Of a stretch of DNA of 34,301 nucleotides, positions 12,069-22,900 are shown in pieces. Position numbers and translations under genes: made by a program. Each line of letters starts with the position of its first letter. The stretch's first letter is position 1. Origin of the DNA: Chloromonas sp. AAM2 (taxonomy: Eukaryota > Chlorophyta > Chlorophyceae > Chlamydomonadales > Chlamydomonadaceae); contig QAXH01004880.1 of the NCBI GenBank assembly GCA_004335635.1, forward strand, positions 321 through 34,621, written 5' to 3'. Below the pieces are notes generated by a model. It searched no databases. It saw only the letters and a program-made list of their open reading frames with translations, and had not been told where the DNA came from.

Positions 12069-15000
12069 CAGCATGGATTGAATCAGGCATGGGCGGTAGG
12101 CAGCAGTGGCGGCATAAGGGGCCAGGGCACAAGGGATTCCTTATGGGAAGCCCTGCAAGCAGATGATGCATCCTGGTTTCCTGATGCACCCAACCTTGAA
12201 CAAGACAACAACAGGGGCAGTGAGTCTTCCATGCCATGCATTGGACCAAACACTGCCGGCAACCTGCGCACTGGCATGGGTTTGGAGGCAACAGCGATTG
12301 CAAAAATGGAAAGCGCAATGGCATCGCTGCTGCGGCAGTTCTGTCGAGGCAAACGGCAGGTGTCTGCAGCCACCAGCCATGATGTGGTGCAAGCGCTGCA
12401 CGCCCATGCCATGCTGGGCCTGCCGCTGTGCTCTGAAGCAGCCGGGTTCAGCAACACCACTGGAGCTGTCAGTCATGGCTTAAAAGCTGGTGGCAGGGCT
12501 GCTGGCTCCTATGGCAGAAGGAGCGACGGCTGTGAGCTTGTTGACGCTGTGCTGGTGCATGCATTGGAAGTCCTTACGCCAGAGTTCAGTGCGCAGGACC
12601 ACAGTCTGGCGGTGTGGTCAGTGGCCACAGTGGGCGTGCGGCCCAGCAGGAGGTGGCTGGATGCGGTGTGCAGGTGCTCAAAGGGCATGCTGAAGGACAG
12701 CTTTACGACTCAGGTGAGCATGGGTCTGAAGACAAGAGGGGCGCATGTGCACGACAGGGCGAGCTGAGGGGCGCAGGAGCAGCAAATACAGCAGATGATA
12801 CGCTTGAATCCACCTGCCTTTGGCGCAGGCAGGCCTCAGGTACGGTCAGCAGGCGTGCCTGCACAAAGCTTGTGGTCAGACACAAAGTGCTGATGACGTT
12901 GGAAAGATGCACCTGCAGGCAAGACTGAGCCCAGGGGTTGCCAGGATAATTGTGGAGCAGAATAACATCCGGAGCCTGCTGTGCATTAGAGAATGCTTTG
13001 TAGTTTGCACAGCACCGCGGTGCAGTCAAGTTGTGCATGTTTCCTTGTGCGTTGACGCATGCAGGGCCTGGCCAACCTTGCCTGGGGACTGGCTGTTTTG
13101 GGCTACAGCCCCTCCGCTGTCTGGCTTATGGAGCTAGTCTCTGCGTCCTCGGCAAAGCTGAGCCAGTGCACACACCAGGTACGTGCCTGCTTTCACGCCT
13201 GTGGACAGGTCATTGCAGACATGAACATCAGCGCATGCAGCTGTACTATGCAGCCTGTACTGCCTAAGCCACCCCTGTCATCCGTTTCGCACCCTGCTTC
13301 TGTGCTTTTTGCACCCTGCTTCCGTGTCCAACCAGTTATTCGCAATCCACACGTGTCAGTCTGCTGTGCTTCGCTCCCATGGTGCGTGCAGGAGCTGTCC
13401 AACTTAGCTTGGGCACTGCCTCATTTGACTGGCGCAGCCCAACAGCCATGTGCAAATGTTCAGCAGCATCTGGAGCAGCACCTGGCTGGCTGGCTGCTGC
13501 AGCTGGAGGCGGAACTGGTCCTGCGGCTGGACAGTGCAACCATCCACCAGCACAATCATCCCAAGCAACCAAACAAACTGAGCAGCGTTGTCAGCCATCA
13601 TGTCCGCGACATCATGCCCCAGCATGTAGCCTGCACATTGCGCTGCATGGCGCTGATGCAGCATGAACCCAGCCCAGCACTCTTCGAGTCACTCCAGTCC
13701 CATGTGTTGTTTGAGCTGGAAGGCAAGTTACCAATTGCAGGGGCACCAGCAGTCTCTGCTGCGATTGACAGCCATCACCCAGAGTCACAAGCACTGCTGG
13801 TGGCTCCATCATCAGCTGCACCTGCACCAGCCATGCCAGGAGCGCTAGCAGTGCAGGGCCCAGGTGCAACACGGGGTCACGAGGCAACGTCTGCAGCACA
13901 TGAATCGCCCGTAGCAGCTGAAGCCAAGACAGCATCCGCTGCCCGGACAGCGACCTCCGGCCGAGCAGCGGCAGCAGCAGGCTCATCCTGGGCAAAGGCT
14001 TGGGCACAGACAGGAGGCGGCACCACAGGAGCAGATGCCAGAGCCACGCGGAGCCAGGCACAGTCACAAGGGGTGGAGCGGATAGTGGCAAGGGCGGCGG
14101 CCAATGCACCTGGGACAGAGCTCTGGGGTGTCAGGGCTCAGAGCTCAAGAGCACCTCACGCCCCTGCATTGCTGGCAGAATCCAGTGCAGACAGCAGTAG
14201 ACCGGAAGCACGCACAAGCGTTGCCAGTATGGATGGCACTGGTAGCATTCGTACTGGCACACGATCAGCCTGGGCAAACGATCTGCAGGTTAGTGATTAT
14301 GACACTTGTTGTTGTTGCCAGGCATAATGCACTAGGCAGGTGTGACCTGCTGATTCTTGAACAGGGTCTTGATGCACACCCTAATCCCGGAGTCTCAAGA
14401 TTACAGTGCGGCATGCACTTGCTCATGTTGTCATGGACACAACCGCCTGGTACACTAACAGTCACGTGTGCCTGACGTTTCTGCTTGCTGCAGGCCCAGT
14501 GCACCGTGCTCTGGTCCCTGGCTCGGATGGGTGTGCCGCCCCCTGCCCCCCTGGTGGCATGCCTGACCGACAGCCTCGGCGCGCGGCTGCACATTGCCAA
14601 TGCGTGCGACCTGTCCGCTGCGCTGTACGCACTGGCCCTGCTCCACCACCTCCCGGGACACAAGTGGATGGTGCGGTTCTTCCAGGTGAGGGCGGGAGAC
14701 GGCAAGACAGCCGCTGCCAACATGTATACAGATCACGCGCCCCCTGTGAACGACATACACACACACACAGATAGGCAAGTGCTTCCGCTATGCCTCCTGC
14801 TATGCATGTGTACGTTCGCTGTTTGCAAGTCATGTCTGCATGTGGCTTTTCATGCATGCATGCTTGCAGGCGTCGCGTCATCTGTTACCCGCCTGCAGTC
14901 CGGCACAGCTGGGCGCCCTGCTGCTCGGCCTCGCCCGGCTGCATGTGAGGCCGGACAGGGCGTGGATGGAGCACACACTCTGCCATGTGACAGAGCACAT

Positions 15001-16069
15001 GCATGCCTACCTGGACACGTGCCCTGCCAGCAGTACTAACAGTAACAGTAACCAACTGCATCCAATCGCCTGGGAGTTAAAAGCCACAAGCAGTTGCGGC
15101 AGTGGCGTTACTAACAACATCATCAGTGCCAGTGCGCTCCATCCCATCAGTAGAGGCATGCCCCTGCAGCGGACTGGTGGCACAATCAGCCATGGTAAGC
15201 GCAGCAGGGTGGGTGGGAGGCAGCAGTGGCAGTGTAGTCCACGTGAGCTCGCGAGTCTCTGGGGCGCCCTGGGGCAGCTCGGCTACTGCCCGCCTCCTGG
15301 CTGTGTCAGGGCCATGTGCGATGCAGCCGCTGTGCAGCTACCGGCCTTCACTGCCCAGGAGCTGACAATGATGGTCACAGCACAGGCGAAGCTGGGACTG
15401 CAGCTGTTGCCGGAGCCCGCAATGCCAGCCGCACTGCACGGTGGGCACGCAATGGCCGTTGCCCACCAGGCCGCCTTGGGGAGTGCACCGGGTGCAGAGT
15501 GCGGGTTACCGGGTGCTGGTGCTGGTGATGTGTTGAGGCATGGACAGGTGCGAGGCCAGGCTGTGGGAGACGAAGTCACTGCTGTTGCACAGCAGCGTTT
15601 GCCGCCTGGCTGGGCTGAAGCCATGTGCGTGGCAGTAGCAGCACAGGGAGCAAGCTTCTCCCCCCTTCAGCTCCAGGCAACGCTCAGTGCGTTGGCACAC
15701 ATGCGGGCCGTGACTGCACTGTTGCCTATGCTAGACATGGGTTCGGACTGTCAAAGCACCAGCCGTGCCGTAACCAGCCGTGCCGGTGCCAGGCCATCTG
15801 TACCCAGGGATCGGGGTGCTTGTATAGGCCAGTTCATTCCCAATGACATCCCGTCCATTGATGCAGCCCGCCCAGGTGTAGCAGGGCGTTGGCTAGAACA
15901 GCAACAGCAGGTAGCTGCTCAGCAGTTGCTGGAGCTGTATGGACTGGCCAGCCTTTGCCTGCTGTCACCAAGTTGGTTGCTTCATCCCCGCCTGCATGCG
16001 TTGTCGCAGCTTTCCCAAGCTCTGGGCGCTGCTGGGCCAGGCCACCAGCGGGAAGACAGGGTCCACTGA
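11307..16069 (+). CDS. OPR (octotricopeptide-repeat) type RNA-binding protein, 5 exons
   Basis: Exons: 11307-12713, 13065-13178, 13392-14288, 14494-14685, 14870-16069; all introns are phase 0, for 1270 codons including TGA. The N-terminus is rich in R, H, S and A with few acidic residues, as in organelle transit peptides. Residues about 103-150 (RLNKQLTQINTLDELHRLL, then LSTLASRMAKLAR) resemble the lead-in helices of algal OPR proteins. Degenerate 38-aa repeats follow, with W-S/A-L-A-x-x-G cores and PPPEW-like turns: VWSVATVGVRPSRRW, LAWGLAVLGYSPSAVW, VLWSLARMGVPPPAP, LGLARLHVRPDRAW, SLWGALGQLGYCPPP. Exon 2 encodes exactly one 38-residue repeat. A long low-complexity Ala/Ser/Gln linker (residues about 590-800) splits the array. 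OPR proteins of this group bind specific chloroplast or mitochondrial mRNAs for stability, splicing or translation; the target cannot be told from sequence. No RAP domain is visible. The start codon is the least certain part. Confidence 0.85.
12038..12067 (+). repeat. (CAG)10 trinucleotide run encoding poly-Ser
   Basis: Ten perfect CAG units within OPR exon 1, read in the AGC frame as a run of Ser after RRHG and before RQHG. It lies in a low-complexity linker, so length changes would be tolerated. Ten uninterrupted copies suggest the run is polymorphic. Confidence 0.9.
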
Positions 16070-16543
16070 GCACGCAAAGGCTCTGACATGCAAGTCTATC
16101 AACTGGCTATGCGACAAGACTTGATTTGCATTCATAGCATTATTCATCAAATGTCTTGTGCGTTGACGATTGCACTGGGCAGGTAACCGCCAGATGGGTC
16201 CAGAAACGAGCGTTAACCGCCAGGGACTGTGACCTGGAAACCGACTCAAACATGCAAACTTCTTTGTTTTCAATAGTGCATTGGAAAGCTCTCATGAAAC
16301 TGAGCACAATGGCACACCCAAAAGTCTGTCATGGACCTGTAGATTGGCTGTTAGGGGGAGGGGTGGTCAGGTACCAACCCCTGACACAAAGTGAGTTAGG
16401 GGTCGGCAGAATTTTGTGCGCCTACCCCCTGAGAACGTCACTTCTGGGACTGTTTGCTCTTACTAGGACTTACTGTCCCCCTCAATCCTTGCTATTCACA
16501 GCTCATTGTCAGCTGACTGATCAGGAATCATGCTACTCCCTCA

Positions 16544-16548
16544 TGTAA
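16544..16548 (+). terminator. TGTAA polyadenylation signal of the OPR gene
   Basis: TGTAA lies 475 bp beyond the OPR stop (16069) and about 430 bp before the next start. The next TGTAA in this orientation (near 16706) is less likely, being close to the MATE gene promoter. Confidence 0.35.
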
Positions 16549-16675
16549 CCACACCTTGTTACTTCCAGAGTCCATTGTGAACGGCAGCTCCAACACAGTC
16601 AGTGGCAGCCAATTTTGAATTGCTCGACAGCGCATCTAGTTTAAATGTCGGTGACAGGCTGTATTGCCGAACGGC

Positions 16676-16682
16676 TATATAT
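16676..16682 (+). promoter_or_regulatory. TATA-like box upstream of the MATE gene
   Basis: TATATAT is framed by CCGAACGGC to the left and CCGAACGGCC to the right, about 300 bp before the MATE start codon. Its position would imply a 5' UTR of roughly 270 nt. Motif and position only. Confidence 0.25.
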
Positions 16683-16980
16683 CCGAACGGCCTAGTGATC
16701 TTAGATGTAAGGGGAAACGCATACCGGCGTTTGGAAATAGAGCCGCTTGAATCCGCGGCAATGCACGAAAAAGGCAAGGATATCAACCACCATTCGGCAC
16801 CTCTGGGTTCACCAAGTGTGACCACGCCTCCATCGTGGCTGATGCCAAAGCATGGGAAGATGACACAATTGATAGGTAGTGTCCACATCGAACTGGCTTG
16901 CACGCATAGGTCTTGTTCGTATAGAACGCGACCGTGACGCAGGGCGTGCCGTGCCAAAGAGTCAAATCGGCAAAACCCTG

Positions 16981-19900
16981 ATGTCAAACCCTGATGCTGG
17001 GTCTGTCGAAGATGGTCTTCAGCAGCCGTTGCTGGCGCCTTCCAATGGCACACAAACAATGCAGCCACCACCACCATCACCATTAAGCAACAGAGGGCAG
17101 CCAAAGGTCGTGGCTGGTGGTGATGTCACCAAACACAATGGTCATGATGGGCCTCAAGCGGGACCTCAGAATCTTGCTGCTCAGGGAGAGAGCCTGATGA
17201 CAGAAGCCTACAGGTGGGGCTGATGCATGGATTATCTGGCCTGGGGAAGCTAGTGCATCATCCAAGAACAGCCACAGCTGAGTTGAAGTTCAAGACAGGC
17301 CCAGTTTCAAGCAGAGCGTTTGGGAGCTTTGATTGGTACAAGTGTGTTTGGCGCGTCCAAGGCTCGCCCTTACAAGTGAAGATTCGATGACGTTGTCAGA
17401 ACCTAGGCACAAGATAGGTGCAGGCGCCTCGTGCATCAGGGGTCTGGAGTGAGAGCGCAGCACGGCAAGACACTTGAATCTGAGAAGCAGCCACAGGATC
17501 CGCAACACAAGTGCTGTGTGGCTGTGATAAGTCGGAGACACGTGCTTGACCAATTACCGCTGTCCTGAGACTGAGCCAGCCCGGTAGCATTACCACCTAG
17601 TTTGCATCAGCACCTACAGAAGCATTGTAGCTACTGTCATTCTGTCTGCAGCCGCTTTTGATCATGGCATCCTCCGCTGCGTCCGTTACCCGTTCCCATG
17701 CAGAGTGTTGTGGCTTGCAGCTCCCATAGTTGTGAGCGAGGTGTTGTCGTTCCTCTCGTACTTGATCACCACGGCACAGGTGCGCAGGGCCAGGTGTCCG
17801 GGGTTACGCAGAGAGTAAGCGAGCTCTGTAACAATGCATTTGGATTCCTGGTCAGGATGGTGTCGGGTGTGCAGGCATGAGTTATGCAGGGAATAACATC
17901 CTCAAAGTTACGGAGTCAGCAAGCTGTTCTCTACAACGAATTACAAGGAAACTGCAATGTATGGATATTCCTAGTCAGGATGGCGCGCAGACTGCGCACG
18001 TGATCAGTGCCTGAGTGCTTAATGCAGGCCCACCACTCATGGATTGCATGCGTTGGGCAAGGATTCTTAGTATTTTCACAACGGTTCCACAACGATTGCA
18101 GGGACTGCCACATGTGTGGGCTGCACCCATAAATACTGGTCAGAGAGTGCACACCTGACCTTGCACCACAGGCATTAACACTGAAAACTGATTCCCATCC
18201 AGACCCATGTTCTGGGCCACGTGGGCAGACATTAAAACCCATTAAAAACCCATTGAAGTGTGTGCATCTCTCCTTGTGCACAGGCAGGCGGGTTGGGCGC
18301 CAGTTCGCTGTCGGCTTTCACCCTGGCACGCACATTCTTCCACATCACTGGCCTCTCACTGTGAGTACCCAACAGGACCATTCATGTGCATGTGAGGCTC
18401 ATTAAGTCCGTTCTGTTCAAACTGGCAACGCCTGCAACACCCATGCATCCACTGCCCACCTCCGGGCACAACAAACATGGCCTGCTTGGCGTGCTTGTGA
18501 GCACCCAACAGGTTGTGTACAGCATGTCATCTGACTGCGTGTCTCTAAGCCTGTGCGGACTGGCTTTCCCAGCAGGAACCGCCCGTAGCCAGCGGCTACG
18601 ATGCTATCGACCTTACCCGCACACTGAGCCTTGAAGTCAACTGATATGCATGGCTTGATTATGTTTGCTCTGTCGTACGCACCCTGCAGTGTGGTGGGTT
18701 TAGGCGCTGGCTCTGACACCTTCACAGGCCAGGCCTATGGCGCGGGCAAGTGCGGACTGGTGGGCATATACCTACAGGTGCGGGCGGGGAAACAGCTGCA
18801 TGCCACAACAATGAACTACGTAGTGAGATGAGGGATCGTTCACAGCCGTGCCTGTGTTGCCAGCTGTCCAGAGGGGAACGTGTCACCACCACAGCCGTGC
18901 CTGTGATGCCAGCTGTCCAGAGGGGAACGTGTCACCACCACAGCCGTGCCTGTGTTGCCAGCTGTCCAGAGGGNNNNNNNNNNNNNNNNNNNNNNNNNNN
19001 NNNNNNNNNNNNNNNNNNNNNNNNNNNNNNNNNNNNNNNNNNNNNNNNNNNNNNNNNNNNNNNNNNNNNNNNNNNNNNNNNNNNNNNNNNNNNNNNNNNN
19101 NNNNNNNNNNNNNNNNNNNNNNNNNNNNNNNNNNNNNNNNNNNNNNNNNNNNNNNNNNNNNNNNNNNNNNNNNNNNNNNNNNNNNNNNNNNNNNNNNNNN
19201 NNNNNNNNNNNNNNNNNNNNNNNNNNNNNNNNNNNNNNNNNNNNNNNNNNNNNNNNNNNNNNNNNNNNNNNNNNNNNNNNNNNNNNNNNNNNNNNNNNNN
19301 NNNNNNNNNNNNNNNNNNNNNNNNNNNNNNNNNNNNNNNNNNNNNNNNNNNNNNNNNNNNNNNNNNNNNNNNNNNNNNNNNNNNNNNNNNNNNNNNNNNN
19401 NNNNNNNNNNNNNNNNNNNNNNNNNNNNNNNNNNNNNNNNNNNNNNNNNNNNNNNNNNNNNNNNNNNNNNNNNNNNNNNNNNNNNNNNNNNNNNNNNNNN
19501 NNNNNNNNNNNNNNNNNNNNNNNNNNNNNNNNNNNNNNNNNNNNNNNNNNNNNNNNNNNNNNNNNNNNNNNNNNNNNNNNNNNNNNNNNNNNNNNNNNNN
19601 NNNNNNNNNNNNNNNNNNNNNNNNNNNNNNNNNNNNNNNNNNNNNNNNNNNNNNNNNNNNNNNNNNNNNNNNNNNNNNNNNNNNNNNNNNNNNNNNNNNN
19701 NNNNNNNNNNNNNNNNNNNNNNNNNNNNNNNNNNNNNNNNNNNNNNNNNNNNNNNNNNNNNNNNNNNNNNNNNNNNNNNNNNNNNNNNNNNNNNNNNNNN
19801 NNNNNNNNNNNNNNNNNNNNNNNNNNNNNNNNNNNNNNNNNNNNNNNNNNNNNNNNNNNNNNNNNNNNNNNNNNNNNNNNNNNNNNNNNNNNNNNNNNNN

Positions 19901-22900
19901 NNNNNNNNNNNNNNNNNNNNNCCCGAGCGCAGCAGTGCGCTTCACAGGAGGCCCCGAGCGCAGCAGTGCGCTTCACAGGAGGCCCCGAGCGCAGCAGTGC
20001 CATCAGAGCTATACGCTTGCATCTCAACCCTGGGTGCTTGATTGGGGGCAATTTCACCCACGTGGTGTCGCTCCCACATGTCAGCCAGCTGTGCCTTTCT
20101 TGTTAGCGTTCCACTGAAGCACTTGGCCTATTGTCAACTGCCCGCAGCGTGCATGTGCTCTGAACCTGCTGGTGGCTGCCTTGGTGCTGGGCGGTTGGTG
20201 GGCGGGCGCTGCGCGGCTGATGCTGGCGCTGGGCCAGGACCCTGCAGTGGTGCCAGAGGCCGTGCACCTGCTGCTCACCATGGGACCGTCACTCATGCTG
20301 TGGGCGGTGCTGTACCCTACGCATGCTTACTTCTCCGGACAGGGAGTGGTACGTGCATGGATACGGTGTTGTGTATAGCCACGCAGCGCAATATGGCGCA
20401 GGTGTTGATTGTGAGCACATGAACAGGCAAGACGACACGCACAGCCTCGCAACACGCCTGTATCTGTTACGCACCTAATGAATTGCTTAGAGGGAGTGGC
20501 CACACGAGCTGTTGCCAGCCAGCTGTTTGTTAGCGTTACAATGCCCTTCCATAGCTCACCTCCTGCTCCGGGCCTGTCCTTGAACCGTCAGTGACTGGAG
20601 TCAGGTGCGCTCTGCCATGAGAAAACATACAATTGAGAGTGGTTGCCTGGCTGATGCTGGCTGCAGATGAAGCCCTTGGCTCTGATATCGGCCATGGCTG
20701 TGCTGACCGCCCCCGTCACCAACTACCTGCTGGCCAACACGTAAGGCCAGGGGCGTCTGAATTCACTGCACTGCCGCCCCCCGCTGAACGTGTGGCAGAC
20801 CTGATGAGCATCAAGCGGACGTACCACATTGCATAGTCTTGCGAGCCTTGCAAAGCAGCGCAGCAGGTCTGGGCCACAATGCCACCCATTCTGGTCACTC
20901 GCCCTACCCAGACATGACATGTCACGCCGTATAATGCCACATCAGTGTGTTGTGCTGTGTGCTCGCTGTGCAGTCTGGGCTTAGGCATCACCGGCATTGC
21001 CCTCGCCTACAACGTCCTTAGCTGTCTTGAGTTGTTGGGCATGGTTGCATGCATGGTGTGGCTCCATTACCAGCAGCCCGCACACGGCAAGACGTGGTCC
21101 GGGTTCAACGTGCGCGCGGCGCTGTCCGAGTGGCCGGGGTACCTCAGGATTGCACTCCCGAGCATGGCAATGATCTGCCTGGACTGGTGGTGAGTGGTAC
21201 CGATCGCTGGGATTGAGTTGCCCTACTGACACTGAACTGGCGGCAGGAGGGTAAAGGAGAGAAAGGTTGGAAAGGCGGTGGCCCTTCAGGCTTTGTTTCA
21301 GCAATCCGTAGGTCAGGCAGAGCGTGTTACTTGTCGTGTTCCGGCACTTAGGGCCGTTCGTGCAGGGCCTGAAATTGCAACCTTTTCACAGCGCTGTACT
21401 GTTACCACGGCCATGCAGCTTGATTTGACCACTGGCATGCGTGAGTTTGCAGTCTCCCAACGGCGCCGCCTGCCCACCTGACGACTGTCCTTCTATCCTG
21501 TGTGCTGCCCTGCGCCCAGGTGCTTCGAGGTAGTCATCCTGGTGGCGGGCCTGCAGCCGCATGCAGAGGTGCAGCTGGGCGCCATGGGGATCATGTTCGC
21601 AACGCATGCGCTGTCGTTCATGCTCATCTCAGGGTTTGGCACGGCAGCTGCCACACGTGTCTCCAACGAACTGGGTGAGGATGGGCTGGGGAAGTGAGTT
21701 CTGGAGTTCTGCAAGTGCCAATGGTGCAACTCGCGGGCATGAGCATGGCAGGGCAGAGATGGGTTGGCTTGGAAAAGCGTGGGTGATGGGCTGGAGGACG
21801 CGCATGTTGAGGTCGAGCCTGGTCAGAACATAGTGACCAGAAACCTGACCTCGGAGTGCTCCAGTCTGTGCGTGGATACAGACGGACATGTACATCAGGC
21901 TAGCAAATACACACAGTCTCTGTGCACCAGGGAGCGGATGAGAGAGCAACAACCATTCAACATCGTTCAGTGCAGCGACAGTTGGTTGGCTGGCTCATTC
22001 CTCGGAGCACAGTCACCCCCTGGCCTCAGCATACCTGGGGCTCAGGACGCAAGAGAGAAAGGCTCTAAGGCTGTGATGTAAGTTTGCACTCTGTTCCCAG
22101 CAACTGTCGGATTGTGCAGGAGTTGTGAAGAAGGTGTAGCATGTTGTCTTGCCAGGTGGCTCGGTGATGTTTGACTCGATCGCACCAGCCTCTCACTTGG
22201 CAGACTTCCTGTCTGTGCATGTTTCATCAGTTTGTTGGTGCTGTCTGCCTGTCTGCAGGGGCCGGTCACGGCGCAGCCGCTCGGCGCGCCACCACTGTGT
22301 GTGTGCTGGTGGGCTTCCTGGTGGCGCTGCCCGTGGCCCTGGCCCTGTACCTGGCCAGGGAGCAGTGGGCACGCGTGTACACACAAGACGAGGAGGTAAG
22401 AACGATTGGGTGGATTGGCCAGCGTGCTTCGGACTAGACCATCAGCTGCAGGTCAGTTGTCACCTGACAGGACATCGCGCCCTTCGCCTCCAGTCTGCGT
22501 AGTTCTAGCGCTTTTGTGGACTGGCGCGATTGCATCAGTCGCAGGTCAGTTGTCCTCACCTACTAATTGTCCTTTACCCCTCATGTGGGTTCACGCACGG
22601 CCCTGTGCTGTCTGGCCCTGTACCTCCCTGTCATGTGAGCCATGAACTCAAGTCTGGCTGTCATCTGCTGGGTAATTCTAGCCCTCTGGTTTGCCAGTGG
22701 GTACAATAGCAGCTCAAATCACAGTGTGTCTATTGAGCTGCCAGAACAGGTGCATGGCAAAATTAGCAGCGGAGTGTCCACGCCCGAGCGCCCCTCTCAG
22801 GCTGAGTGCTGATGCATGTGCATGCATGACATGGGCAGGTGATTGAGACCATCGTCAGCTGCATGCTGTACCTGGTCCTGGGCATCATAGCAGACAGGTG

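Larger units (their letters stand above)
16070..16980. other. Intergenic: OPR 3' UTR and MATE promoter/5' UTR
   Basis: The left half should be OPR 3' UTR. It contains two copies of TAACCGCCAG (near 16185 and 16213) and a GC-rich stretch at about 16353-16430 that can fold (GTCAGG..CCCTGAC). The right half holds a TATA-like TATATAT at 16676-16682 flanked by two CCGAACGG copies. An open frame at 16602-16937 (plus) starts MAANFELLDSASSLNVG; it could be an upstream ORF but has no family match I know. A 181-residue minus frame at 16559-17104 overlaps the MATE start exon and is treated as a shadow. Confidence 0.5.

Noticed and set aside
13612..14109. 165-residue Leu-rich minus frame
   Set aside because: It is the antisense shadow of the Ala/Ser/Gln linker of the OPR exon (GCA and CAG repeats read as CTG/TGC).
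16353..16430. GC-rich foldable stretch that might be a small MITE
   Set aside because: Its inverted arms match poorly and no target duplication is visible.
16559..17104. 181-residue minus-strand frame
   Set aside because: It overlaps the MATE first exon in antisense and has no motif or splice partner; the plus-strand model explains the coding part.
18750..20117. Several 337-455 residue frames on both strands spanning the N gap
   Set aside because: They are open only because N translates as X. The flanks are minisatellite DNA inside a MATE intron.
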